Shown in pieces: positions 12,810 to 23,270 of a stretch of DNA of 64,000 nt (positions are counted from its first letter, which is position 1; every line of letters starts with the position of its first letter). Both the position numbers and the translations under genes were made by a program. Origin of the DNA: Kalmusia sp. IMI 367209 (lineage: Eukaryota; Ascomycota; Dothideomycetes; Pleosporales; Didymosphaeriaceae); the NCBI GenBank assembly GCA_027946365.1, contig JAPEUQ010000004.1:3100001-3164000 (forward strand). The letters are read 5' to 3'. Below the pieces are notes generated by a model. The model ran no database searches. It saw only the letters and a list, made by a program, of their open reading frames with translations, and was not told where the DNA came from.

Positions 12810-14370
12810 ATGGCGGAGAAACCTAGTGCAAGCAGTTCGCAGACGCTGAATGGGGCAAGAGGGTCAGCGCCGCCTCTGAAGAGGCAGAAGAGTGATGATA
12901 CGGATTTTGACGATTACTTTGTATGGTCCAATGATTTCTGTGCGAAGGTTTGTTTAACAAAAACAGATAGGACCGCGCGATCTGGATCATCACAGTAAAT
13001 GGCCTATTTTCCTTAGGATTCATGGCTCTATCACTCCTGAGATGGTACTACCGCTGGCATTCGTCGGCGGGTGGGCTACGATGATAACCTGCATCAGCAA
13101 ATTCGTGCACGACCGTTAGTCAATTCCTCCCCCCTCGAGCATTTTAATCATGTGCTAATAGCTAAATAGTCGGAATAAATCAGCTCCTTCTCACGGTATT
13201 GGGTTTCGTCGTTGGTCTCGCGCTCAGCTTCCGCTCCTCGACCGCCTACGAGCGCTACAACGAAGGCCGCAAGTACTGGTCCCAACTTGCCTTCGTCTCG
13301 CAGAACCTTGCACGCTTGATATGGGTCCACGCCGAGGAACGTCACAAGGACCCGATTGTGGGCAAGAAAGACTTGCTAGCAAAGATCAGCTGTCTCAACA
13401 TGATCGTTGCATTCTCCATGGCGCTCAAGCACAAACTGCGCTTCGAGCCGTACACGCACTATGACGACTTGCAACACCTAGTCGGGCATCTAGATACCTA
13501 TGCGAAAGCGGTGGGTCCAGACTTACCCCCAAGCAATCCAACTCCAGAATAGTACGCTGACGACGAACAGGCCGACCAACCAGACGCCGGCAAGAGAAAA
13601 AGCATCTTCAAGACGGCCGGACAGTTCCTGGGGATCCCCATGGCCGAAAGCAACCCGCGCAAACTCCTCAAGAAGTCCAAGGCGCCGCTGGGAAACCTCC
13701 CGCTCGAGATCCTGACCAACCTCTCCGCATACATGAAGTCCATCTACGACAACGAAACGCTCAAAGTCTCAATCTACCAGACGCAATCCTTCAACGCCCT
13801 GTCGACTATGAACGACATCCTGACGGGAACAGACCGCATCCTCAATACCCCCCTGCCCATCGCGTACAGCATCGCCATCAGCCAGATCACGTGGGTCTAC
13901 ATCCTCATCCTGCCCTTCCAGCTGTACAAGTCACTGGGCTGGATCACGATCCCGGCATCCATTTTCGCCGCGTACATCATCCTCGGCATTGCGCTCATCG
14001 GTAAGGACAAAAAAAGACTCCCCGTCCCCTCTCCTGCCTAGAACGAAGCCCAAAAAATTAACAACCCGCAGGCCGCGAGATCGAAAACCCCTTCGGCGAC
14101 GACGTAAACGACCTCCCGCTCGACGCCTTCTGCGGCCAGATCCGGCAGGACATCGACCTGATCATGTCCAAACCCGCGCCGCGGCCCGACGCCTTCGTCT
14201 TCAGCGACGAAAACGAGGTCCTGTATCCGCTGAGCAACCTCGGGGGCAACGCGTGGGCGGACAAGAGCGTCGACGAGATCCGCGAGGCGCTGGGGCAGAA
14301 GCCCAAGGTGCACTTTAAGCATACGGAGAGCGAGGGGGTGAGTGCGACTAAGGCTAGTGATAATGTGTAG
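12810..14370 (+). CDS. Bestrophin-like / UPF0187 family anion channel
   Basis: Five exons: 12810..12920, 12967..13114, 13170..13510, 13571..14000 and 14072..14370; 442 residues. The third intron (13511..13570) is the least certain: its GTGGGT donor is weak, but a CTGAC branch site and the frame support it. The protein has the hallmark order of the bestrophin-like family: FLRIHGSITPEM, a membrane helix ending in ISKFVHD, then LGFVVGLALSFRSSTAYERYNEGRKYW, which is the most conserved block, and near the C-terminus GREIENPFGDDVNDLPLD, where acidic residues in bestrophins contribute to gating. Two further hydrophobic helices lie around YSIAISQITWVYILILPF and IPASIFAAYIILGIALI. The role expected from the family is a pentameric anion channel in an organelle or plasma membrane. 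Its 3' end faces the SET gene. Confidence 0.88.
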
Positions 14371-14529
14371 GGGGGAAGTGGTTGGCGAGAGCTTTGTTGG
14401 TGGGGGTGTGTGATGGAGGATGGGAGTTGAAGGGGGAAGGAGGAGGTTTGCAGTTGTGCGTGGATACCCTAGGCTGGCGAAATTGCACTTAATTTTGTAA
14501 TTGACATAATACTCTTTTTTTTCTTTTTC

Positions 14530-14545
14530 AAAAAAAAAAAAAAAA
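14530..14545. repeat. Poly-A run (16 A) after a T-rich tract
   Basis: Sixteen consecutive A, directly preceded by a T-rich stretch, in the short space between two convergent genes. Likely a simple repeat in overlapping 3' untranslated regions, with no sign of a retroposed gene. Confidence 0.7.
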
Positions 14546-14632
14546 TGCACGAAGAACGAATTGATCATCATCTACTCACCATCGCATCTATCCATGTATA
14601 CAACCAGCCTCTGACAAGAACAACGCCAACTC

Positions 14633-16055
14633 TCACTCGTCGCCCCTCAACACCTCCCTAACGCCCTCGCCCACCATGCCCAAAAACCCCTCCAACTCCC
14701 ACTCCTCGTCCCTAACCTCGCCCAAAAACCCCATGCCCCTCAACCGCTCCCAGCTCTCCCTCCCATACCTCTCCGCCGCCTCCCTCTCGCCGACGCCCAG
14801 CCACATCTTAGCCAGCAAGACCAGCTGATCAGCCTCTGTCCCCTCGAGCCCCTCCTCGCGCATCATCTCCAGCGTCTCCTCGGCCAGCTCGATGGCCTCG
14901 ACGGTCTTGCCCTCGCCGTAAAGCTGGACGGCCTTGGTCTCGGACTTTGCGATGAGCGCGCGGCGCATGTCGGACGCCGTCTTCTCGGCGGCGGGCAGCG
15001 AGCATAGGGCGCACGTGCACGTGAAGCCCCAGCGCTTGAGCGTCTCTTGCCGGCGGGCGAAGGGCTGTCCGAGCGTGGCGTACGAGATGGAGAGTTCTTC
15101 GCCGGCGCGGATCGTGCGGTAGGCTTTGATGGCCATTGCGATGCCGTCGCGCGAGAAGAGGACGTAGGCGTTAGGGTTGCAGGCGTGGTTGATTCTCTGA
15201 AGGGTTCAGGTGGTGTTAGTTTGTGATTCCGGCGTTTTTGCCACGACTTTTCACTGAGTGACGGCAATGTAGAATGTGAACTCACAGATATCAACGGAAA
15301 TAGTGCTCGACACTGCTTCCCTGCGATCTCGCTCCCAAACGCGTTGGTGCGCATGATATCTTCTTCTAACCAGCCTTCCTCACTGTCGCTATCTCTCTGT
15401 TCCTCCTTTTCTCCCTGCCCACTCCCATGTTTTGAGCTCAAGTTCGTCACTACTTCCGGTACCCTCAATCTTCCTACCCCCTTGCTTAACAATTCTCTAT
15501 TCTCCTTTGCACTGAATGCCCGCTCCAAATCCAGATCCATGACCAAACTTGCCTGGTCTACCATGATAGTCTCCCACTTCTTAATCTTTCTTGTGGCTCT
15601 GACACCTATTCCCTTGCCTTCTATAGGCACGACTTCATACGGAGCTTGAAAGCTTTTTTGGTGGGGGAGAAACGTGTCGATGGGGTCGTGGCCGAGGTAC
15701 GGTTGTATCTGGGCGGCGGTTTGCGGGGTGACTAGAAGTCAAGTATGATGAGTTCATAGGCTCTCATGCTACATTTGAGAGGCTACTCACGGATCAAGGA
15801 GATACCATTAGAGCCGGTAGTATTAGAAGTATAGACACAAAATCTTTTCCCAGCCGTAGAAAGGTGTTTCGATCGCAGGCAAAAGGGATTGTGGGACCAT
15901 GGCGATTCATGCGCTGCTGTTGAAGCAAGTACTTGCTGGTCTTTCGTGTGTAGCAAGGTGTCGATGTTGACGACGCCAACAGTCGCTCCAACCAGGCCGA
16001 GTAACGATGCTAAGAGAACACACGATGTGCAAACGAAAGGCTTTGAGCACCGCAT
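14633..16055 (-). CDS. SET-domain protein with N-terminal signal peptide
   Basis: Three exons: 15791..16055, 15286..15731 and 14633..15196; introns 15732..15790 and 15197..15285. Phases agree, giving 424 residues. The N-terminus has a short polar lead and then a hydrophobic core (VLLASLLGLVGATVGVV, about residues 14-30), so it should enter the secretory route or be anchored in a membrane. The SET fold follows: IEGKGIGVRATRKIKKWE near 122-139 (the usual GxG start of the domain), NHACNPN at 240-246, GEELSISY at about 270-277, then a post-SET-like GFTCTCALC at about 296-304. All S-adenosylmethionine and catalytic signatures are present (NHxCxPN, the GEE..SY tyrosine). The C-terminal 110 residues are helical, acidic and leucine-rich. 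Chemistry would be protein-lysine methylation, but the signal peptide makes a histone target unlikely; the substrate is unknown. It converges on the bestrophin-like gene. Confidence 0.85.
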
Positions 16056-16880
16056 GTTGAGCACAGCGACGAATCTATCTCGAGTGTGTTCCGCCCGAAA
16101 TGTACATGCTGCTGATGAAACTATTTTCCTGCAGCAATAATGTGGTGATGCTCTCCGGGTATGAGGCTCAGCCGCTTATTACCCGCAGATTAATGGCTCG
16201 TACCTCCAGACGAGAACCAAGAACTTGGGACTTTTGGTTGTGAAGATGTCATGAATGCTTGCCCAATGATTGTTTAAAAGGAAGTATAAGTGCAGCTCAT
16301 AAGGCTCGTCGCCCAGGCTTATAGATCGGTTCTGCGTCGATCAGGATCGTTAAGACCAGCAACGTTACCTTTTCGACGTGTATATTTCAGACGTGCTATG
16401 ACCCCGGACCCACTGAAAATTAAGATGCCAAATATGTTGCTTGTCTAAGCTTGCCGGTAACCGTTCGAAGTATCTAGGCATTACGGGTGAGTGGGAGGCT
16501 CGTAGGCTTCAAGCTTGCTTAGGATTAGTTTGGTCGGTTAGTCGATAGAGACGTTTGATGGAGAGAAGCCGCATTAAACGGGGCCATGATGTTGTTTACT
16601 CCACAGCGCGCGGGAGTGGAAGAGTATGCATGGAATGTACCACGTGGTGACTGTCAGACAAAAAAGGGCCTGCCGAATGAATACCTCCAGCAGTACCTCA
16701 TGAGTAAAAAAAAACATTTGGTAGATCCAGGAGAGTGACTCGTGGTGTAGTGTGGAATGTGTATTCTCAATATAACTTTTAGGTTGGAGTATCTTGATCC
16801 TGCTCCGTCCCTTATTTCCTTGTACCGAATGCCGTCGACTTTCGTGAGACATGGCTCGCTCTGTTGACTCTTCAGCCAAT
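16056..16880. other. Intergenic, no gene seen
   Basis: About 825 bases between two minus-strand genes, with short frames only. It includes the SET gene promoter on its left and the 3' flank of the RidA gene on its right. Confidence 0.45.
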
Positions 16881-17725
16881 TTAACCTGCAAACACAAATG
16901 TCAACATTACCATCCCACTCACATCTACAGTCTCGCTTTCGTACCGGCATAGGCAATGCACTCAATTTCCACAGGCACGCCCTTGGGAAGCGCCTTGACG
17001 GCGACGCAGCTCCGCGCGGGCTTGTGCGCAAAGTACTTCTCGTAGGTGCTATTCATCTCGGCGAAGTTGGCCATATCGTCGAGGAAGACATTGACCTGGG
17101 TTACCTCTGTCAGCGACTCGTTTATTTGTAACATGTTGAGCAAAAGGGAAGCGGAAGCGGGGCCGTTCTACCTTTACGACGCGGGTGATGTCGGCGCCGG
17201 CATCCTTAAGGATGGCGACGATGCCCTCGCAGCAGGCCTTGGTCTGGTCGGCGATGCTGCCTGTGACTAGGTTGCCCGCCTTGTCTGCTGGGATGCAGCC
17301 CGAGACATAGATCTGGCCGCCTGCAATGACGGCGTGCGACTAGTCACTCGGATCAGTAAAGTTTCTCGGTGCGTCTCGGAAGCTGACATGCATCTGGTGA
17401 TGATCAGGATAGCGGGGTAATTGTGCGGATGGGCAGCGTTTGGAAGTGCGCGGTGGTGTATCGAAAAGGCAAGGGAGCGATTGAACGTACGTAAGGGCCC
17501 GCAGCTGTACATGTTAGAGGCAGCTCAGTCATGCATATTCATGTGAGGGATGGGGGTCGTACGAGGCATGGCATTCGCCGAGATGATCTTCTTGATGTCG
17601 GACATGGCTCTGGCAGAGGCGTTGAGCTGGCGACGGGGTAATTGAGCGGGTTGTCTGAACGGTTGACGCAGTGCAGAGACAGAGGGGCGCGAGAGCTGGC
17701 GCAAGGTATACTGCGCAGGCCGCAT
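16881..17725 (-). CDS. RidA/YjgF family enamine/imine deaminase, mitochondrial (Mmf1-like)
   Basis: Five coding exons: 17563..17725, 17491..17504 (14 bases), 17172..17339, 16945..17095 and 16881..16885 (5 bases, carrying the stop). All junctions are GT..AG and in phase; 166 residues. The family signatures are complete: PAGPYSHAV, QIYVSGCIPAD, VNVFLDDMANFAEMN, ARSCVAVKALPKGVPVEIECIA. The arginine that binds the substrate carboxylate sits in PARSC, and the glutamate in VEIEC. RidA proteins hydrolyse reactive enamines and imines made by PLP enzymes such as threonine dehydratase. The first 40 residues are rich in arginine and serine with no acids, as in a mitochondrial presequence, and Met41 (MSDIKK) begins the conserved core, so a cytosolic short form is possible. 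An in-frame stop just upstream fixes ATG 17725 as the first start. Confidence 0.9.
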
Positions 17726-18194
17726 GGATTGAGGCTACTGTTCAGGAAAGCGGAGGCTATTGTCGGGTTGATGACACAGCACCCCTCCGCATCGGCGCGC
17801 TATCGCTCGCGGCCTAGCCAGGCGAGGCAAGTGGGGGGCAAGCGAAGCACGGCGCGCGCCGGGAGCGCAGCGCGCTTGCGTGACGAGGGGTAACATCCAA
17901 AATTTTCGCGTCGCAGGGAGCGAGCACCGAGTTGTCACGGAGATGTGAGGAGTGGTGCGGGTGCCGAGACCAAAAGTCAGAGTCATATTGAGCCGCCGGG
18001 AGTCTATGTATCGCATGAATCATTCCGCATGCCGTAAACACGAAGCGACAAAAGCAAACAGTAAGCCAGAGTGAAGAGTGAGCAATTATCCGTCAGCATA
18101 GGATCTGGATCCTAGGTATTATGCCGTGTTATCGTGAAACCAACGCCTTTCCATGCAGAGCGTTTCTATCGGGGTGACAAATGGAAAAGAAAAA
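17726..18194. other. Intergenic, no gene seen
   Basis: About 470 GC-rich bases. It should include the promoter of the RidA gene (left) and the 3' flank of the APRT gene (right). No further gene is visible. Confidence 0.45.
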
Positions 18195-18966
18195 CTACTT
18201 TTCTTGGCTCGAGAGGAGCGTGTAGACGGGCGCGTCGAGCTTGGAGCGCCCTTGCAGGAAATCGAGTTCGAGGATGAAGACGTAGCCCAGGAGCGTGCCG
18301 CCGAGCTTCTTGACGAGGGAGCCAGCTGCTGCTGCGGAACCGCCTGTGTAGTGTCAGTGGCCGTGCCAATTGAGCGCTGTAGAGTAAGTGCCTACCGGTC
18401 GCGATGATGTCGTCCACCACCAGCACCTTCTGTCCGGGCTTCACGCCGTCGGCCTGCATCTGGAAGAAGTCGCTGCCGTACTCCTTCTCGTAGGCGGCCG
18501 TCTCGCAGGGACCAGGTAGCTTGCCTTGCTTCCGGACGGGCGCGAAGCCTGCTCCGAGCCGCAGCGCCAGGCTGGGTCCGAACAGGAAGCCGCGCGCATC
18601 CAGGCCGACGACCACGTCGGGCTTCTCGTAGGCCTGCGAGACGTGCAGCTCCAGGGCGCGCAGCAGGTCCTCGTGCAGCTGAGGGTCGGCGAAGAGGGGC
18701 ATGATGTCCTCGAAGAGGATGCCTGGCGAAGGGAAGTCCGGGAACTGGCGCAGGGCGCTCTTGAGCCTTATCTTAAGACTGGCGAGTTCGGCGGCGGCGG
18801 AGGTACCGGCGGCGGAGAGTCTTCCTTGGGAGGCATTGCTCGACAGCGTGGGGTCTGCCTTCTGTGGTGGGGGGTGCGAGGCCGTGCTGGCCTTCTCTGG
18901 CGGCGCGGGGTGTTCGGCGGTCGACGTGGTGGAGGGCTGGTGTCCGCTGGAGGGGACGCCGGACAT
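18195..18966 (-). CDS. Adenine phosphoribosyltransferase
   Basis: Two exons, 18396..18966 and 18195..18343, with one 52-base intron that splits the conserved PRPP loop; 239 residues. APRT joins adenine and PRPP to give AMP and pyrophosphate in purine salvage. Seen in the sequence: the N-terminal [15 protein letters not shown] block that opens type I APRTs, [18 protein letters not shown] with the active-site arginine region, the RKQGKLPG loop, and the PRPP motif [14 protein letters not shown] at about 180-193. The fold starts near residue 64. The first 63 residues are a Ser/Pro/Thr-rich extension not found in the short yeast-type enzyme (about 180 residues). ATG 18966 is the first ATG; the frame is open further upstream only from a GTG. 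The extension shows no clear targeting signal. Confidence 0.92.
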
Positions 18967-20316
18967 GGTGAAGAAGGGGAGGAGAAGGAGAGCAAGAAGA
19001 GAGCAGAGCAAGGGCTGGCTGGGAGGCTGCAAGGCTTGGGTTGGTGCGGCGTGAGAAAATCGGATGCGCCTTGACCGCGCAAACAAAAAAAGAGTCTGGA
19101 AACGGGCCGGCACAGCTGGGATTGCTTGGGCCCGCCGACGAATGAAAGCCGCGGCGCCGCTGGCGGCATTAACCTTCTTAGGGGCCGCTTTGAGGCCTGC
19201 TAGCCTCTATCAGACCGACTCTTCGCGCTGCCTGTCCGGAGCGCTGCCGAGCGCGAGTGCGCTCTGGTGGGACTCTCGTCCCATGGCTCTATTGGCACGC
19301 TCTTCTGCGCTGCTCTGCAGCCCTCAGCTCGCGAGCTGCCCTACTGGGCCACCGATAAGCTCTGAAGCCATGCTCGGGCTGCTGCCTTCGCACCTCCGCG
19401 CCCTCGACGTGTGGATATCGCATTTCCCAACAAATGCGCTCCTCTTTGCAGACGTGCCCCCCATTCGCCCTCCTTGATTGCGTCGAACCTTGTCGACCAC
19501 TGAGACTCGTATGTGGCCGACCGATGAATCACACACTGAAGGAGTCAGAGCCCGCTGGGGCTTCCAGAAGGCGGGAGCGTGCGTTGCAACTCGATATGAG
19601 ATAAACCGGCCGTAGCTGTGCTGCAGCACCCTTTCTCCACAATAAGCACGCCACCTGCACGCGCCTGCAGCCACACTGTCCCTCAATCTGCGCTGTCTGG
19701 CTCTGGCTGGTTGTTCCATCGTATACACGCCTTGCATGGTACCTTGTCGTTGCGATGCCTTCAGCCGTGGTCCGTCTGGTAGGACGGACCGGCCCTGCTG
19801 GCCTCGCTCTCAAAGACAATTGGAAGATATAGTGACGCACGTTTTGCATGTGGTTGAGCTTCGTGTTGGAAGTCTAAGCGTGCATTACCCATCTAGGCAA
19901 CGCGAGCATTAGGGTGCTCCATATCGGCACTCTACGGTTTTCTAGACTGCGGCGGAAGCGCATCATCCCACTGCACGTATAGCATTCCCCTGTAATATGG
20001 CGCTGATACAGCTCGCGCCAGGGAGGTGGATTTGCAAGATCGAGTTGATCGCGCCATCATGATCTACACGTCGTATGTATCTTGTGAAACATGTGTCTTG
20101 CCTGTACAACCACCAACGCAGAACCCACAGCGAAAGCTGGTCGACACCTCCGCAGTCCTCCCACGGTCGAGACTCCTCTCCTCGTACCAGCCTCTGACGG
20201 CTCCACAGCCCCACTGAACCTTTGTCACATATCTTGTTTCTGCTGCTGCAACGGCGATCGGAGCCCCTTTAGGGGCGACATGCCACCTATGACAGGGCGG
20301 CCCGTTGAGCCTCGTC
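18967..20316. other. Intergenic, no gene seen
   Basis: About 1.35 kb, GC-rich in its left half, between the APRT start and the fusion-gene stop. Frames of up to 137 codons occur on both strands but none shows a motif. No tRNA was recognised. Confidence 0.45.
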
Positions 20317-22449
20317 TCATCGCCAGACTTCCATGTTCTGCACTATGCACTCATCCGCCGTTCTCTTTGTTAGTGTCCCTATTCTGTACACCTGCTCGCC
20401 ATATTCCTGAAGGATCTCTGTGGTTGTTCGGGCATTCTCTTCGCTCACAACCAGAACCATACCAAGCCCAGTGTTGAATGTACGGCAGAATTCCGCATCT
20501 TCGAGCCGTCCGGCCTCCTTCAACCACTTGAAGACGTCCAGGACAGGCCATGTTTTTGCGTCGAGCTCCGCGGCAAGGGTGTCGGGGAGCATGCGGGGAA
20601 TGTTCTCGAGGAGACCGCCTCCAGTGATATGTGACATGCCTTTGATAAGCCCTTTACGAGTGGCAGCAAGTAGCGGCTTAACATAGATGCGCGTTGGTGT
20701 CAACAAGCTACCGCCCACAGTCTCATTGGCGCTCCAAGGCGCGGCGTCGTGAAATGAAAGTCCTTTCTTCTCGATGATCTTGCGAACCAGGGAAAACCCA
20801 TTCGAGTGCACCCCGTTGGACCCAAGTCCCAAGAGCACATCGCCCGGTGCCATCGCAGCAGTATCAGGAAGGATGGTCGCGCCTTTCTTTATGGCACCAA
20901 TCGCACAACCTCCAGCATCGTACTCGCCCTGCTGATATATTCCGGGCATCTCCGCGGTTTCACCTCCGACAAGAGCAGCGCCAGACTGTCGGCAACCATT
21001 GGCCACCCCTTCCACGAATTTGACTGCACTCTCGACACTCAGCTTGCTACAAGCATAATAGTCAAGGAACATGAGCGGCTCGGCGCCTTGCACGACCAAG
21101 TCGTTTACATTCATTGCAACCAAATCGATGCCAACAGTGTCGTGCTTGCCCATCTCAAAGGCAATCTTGACTTTGGTGCCGATTCCGTCGATAGCCCCGA
21201 CCAAGATGGGCGGTTCGGTATATCCAGCAGCTTCCAAGTCAAGAAGACCGCCGAAGCCGCCGATCTTGCCGTCAGCGCCGGGACGCTTCGTGGCTGCTGT
21301 CAGAGCCTTTATCCCCTTGACAAGGTCATTTCCAGCGTCAATGCTCACACCAGATGACGCATATGTCAGCGCCTCTTCTGGCTGTAGAGACGCGCCTGTT
21401 GGTCGCGCTACTGTAGTTCCATCCTCGGCAAGCTCGAGGAGCTTCCAGTCACATGTGATTCCTTCTTTTCTGAACTCTGCGAGAAGGTGTTCTGCTATCG
21501 AGTCGAAGTTGCTAGTAGCCAACGCCAGTATTGTAGGGCCAGCACCGGACAAGCAGATGCCTAGCAGCCCAGGGTGAGACTGAGGGGTGACGGACTGCAA
21601 AATTTCGGTGAGGCCTGGGATCAAGCCGCTGCGGTACGGCTGGTGGATCTTATCCTGCATAGCTGTGTAGATCATGCCAGGGTCTGGAGGCGACTGCCCC
21701 AGAGCTGTAGTCAGTACCGCCAGTCTTTGCATGTTGAAGATAATGTCCTTGCGTGAATAGGTCGCAGGAAGTACTTCACGCGCTTTCGCAGTAGATACCT
21801 CAAACTGGGGTATGATGCATATGCATTTGATTTCTGGCGACCAGTTGAACTTGGTATAGTGGCCGATATCCTTGGGCGGCTCCGGTGGGCGCAGACCCGT
21901 GTCAACACCTCCTGCGGGTTCTGGTAGCACTTCACTTAGAGGGATTTCTAGCCGCTCAGTGTCCTCCGGAGACAACTCGTTCAAGTAGGTACCGACAAAG
22001 CCGCCGTATAGTGCTGCCGCTACGTTATCCGGATGGCGCTCCTCCATAAGACAATAGTCGAGCATCCTAGCTTTTGACAATTTGAGGTTGCCTACTTCAT
22101 TCGCGAGATTGACGCCAGCTACGATGGCTGCGGCAGAAGACCCCAGCCCTCGCCCAAGCGGTATGGGATTCTTGACATGGACGTGTGTCTCGGCGGGGAA
22201 GGCGCGCACGCCATGGCAACGGAGGACGTAGACAGCTGTGCGGGTAATGAGGTTGTCTTCGGCGACAAGGGGGACCGACTCGGCATTGACTCCTTCGTAG
22301 GTGATGCGACAATTGAGCGAATGCGACGAAGACTCCTGCTTGGTGACTGTGAGCTGCACCTCGAGGTACATGGACAGGGCGAGCCCGATGACGTCGAAGC
22401 CGGGGCCAATGTTGGCCGACGAACAGGGGACTCGGATGGTTGTCGTCAT
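20317..22449 (-). CDS. Homoserine kinase - AIR synthetase fusion (THR1-like + PurM-like)
   Basis: One uninterrupted 710-residue frame from ATG 22449 to the stop ending at 20317. Residues 1 to about 347 are a complete GHMP homoserine kinase: the start VPCSSANIGPGFDVIGLAL, the ATP loop PLGRGLGSSAAA at 97-108, and the C-terminal SGAGPT at 301-306; this half would phosphorylate homoserine on the way to threonine. A linker of roughly a dozen residues (350-360) leads to a complete AIR synthetase (phosphoribosylformylglycinamidine cyclo-ligase) from about 361: YASSGVSIDAGNDLV, IDGIGTKVKIA, GIDLVAMNVNDLVVQGAEPL, LVGGETAEMPG, ITGGGLLENIPR, RTFNTGLGM. That half closes the imidazole ring in purine synthesis. 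In fungi this domain normally sits behind GAR synthetase (yeast Ade5,7), not behind homoserine kinase. No Met stands at the domain border, so separate initiation is unlikely. Both halves keep their catalytic motifs. Confidence 0.93.
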   Translation of the reverse strand: MTTTIRVPCSSANIGPGFDVIGLALSMYLEVQLTVTKQESSSHSLNCRITYEGVNAESVPLVAEDNLITRTAVYVLRCHGVRAFPAETHVHVKNPIPLGRGLGSSAAAIVAGVNLANEVGNLKLSKARMLDYCLMEERHPDNVAAALYGGFVGTYLNELSPEDTERLEIPLSEVLPEPAGGVDTGLRPPEPPKDIGHYTKFNWSPEIKCICIIPQFEVSTAKAREVLPATYSRKDIIFNMQRLAVLTTALGQSPPDPGMIYTAMQDKIHQPYRSGLIPGLTEILQSVTPQSHPGLLGICLSGAGPTILALATSNFDSIAEHLLAEFRKEGITCDWKLLELAEDGTTVARPTGASLQPEEALTYASSGVSIDAGNDLVKGIKALTAATKRPGADGKIGGFGGLLDLEAAGYTEPPILVGAIDGIGTKVKIAFEMGKHDTVGIDLVAMNVNDLVVQGAEPLMFLDYYACSKLSVESAVKFVEGVANGCRQSGAALVGGETAEMPGIYQQGEYDAGGCAIGAIKKGATILPDTAAMAPGDVLLGLGSNGVHSNGFSLVRKIIEKKGLSFHDAAPWSANETVGGSLLTPTRIYVKPLLAATRKGLIKGMSHITGGGLLENIPRMLPDTLAAELDAKTWPVLDVFKWLKEAGRLEDAEFCRTFNTGLGMVLVVSEENARTTTEILQEYGEQVYRIGTLTKRTADECIVQNMEVWR

Positions 22450-23270
22450 TGCGATGCCTGGCTGCCCTCAGCGTGTGTGTGTGGACAGCGGGTGCGCGAA
22501 GGCGGTGCAAAAGGTTGGTGGGCTACCTCAACGAGCGCGAAAAAAGTCTCCCAATGTTTTCTTAGCGGGGCAGCACCGCCCGGACCGATACCGGTATCGC
22601 GGGGTTGCACGGCCACATCTCACGCGGTCCGAGGCGCCCGCTGACGCCCCCTTCGTGCTGCCCACCGACGCGCCGACACAGTACAGACATCTCGGCCATG
22701 GCTTTTCTGACGTAGAAGCCTGGGGGCGGTGCGTGGGCTCGACAAGCGCAGTGTACCGTGAACTATCCCATCATGGCTCTCCACTATGACTCTTTCCTGC
22801 GTCGAACGCGCTGGTGCCTGGCGCAATGGCGCTTGGGAGGCAAGCATTGAGTGTGACTCTGGAGTGATGGTGAGAATGAAGGTGCCACCCTCCGCGATTG
22901 CCTGTTCAGGATGACAGCGCAACGCCGTGCAGCACGGCCGCTCATAGGTGAAGGACTGCCGCAGCCTCGCTCGGCCTACCACGTGCGCTCTTTCCAAAGG
23001 TACACACCTTCTGCAGGCTCGCCGCCCTTCTCGCCTGCTCAGCGACTCAGCCCGCTTATCCCCACCGGAGCTGACCAGGCAGCAAGGCTGGTCGAGCCTA
23101 TAACACCTCTCAATCACTAGCTGCAGCCCGCAGTCATTCTTATCACGCAAGGTCGCGGTTTGCCGTCCTTTCCCACCGCGCTGCAGCTTTACTCGCCTCA
23201 CCCAACCACACCCGCTAGCACAAACAACACACAACAAGGGTTCCACACTTCCTCACCAGTAGAATACGCA
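22450..23270. promoter_or_regulatory. Divergent promoter region, fusion enzyme / AAA ATPase
   Basis: About 820 GC-rich bases between two divergently transcribed genes. A 208-codon minus-strand frame crosses it but has no domain and is probably a by-product of GC content. No specific operator recognised. Confidence 0.4.

Noticed and set aside
19324..19849. Overlapping minus-strand frames of 106-137 codons
   Set aside because: GC-rich spacer, no motif, different frames equally open.
22620..23246. 208-codon minus-strand frame between the fusion gene and the AAA ATPase
   Set aside because: Lies in a GC-rich divergent promoter, Arg/Cys-rich without domain, no splice or start support.
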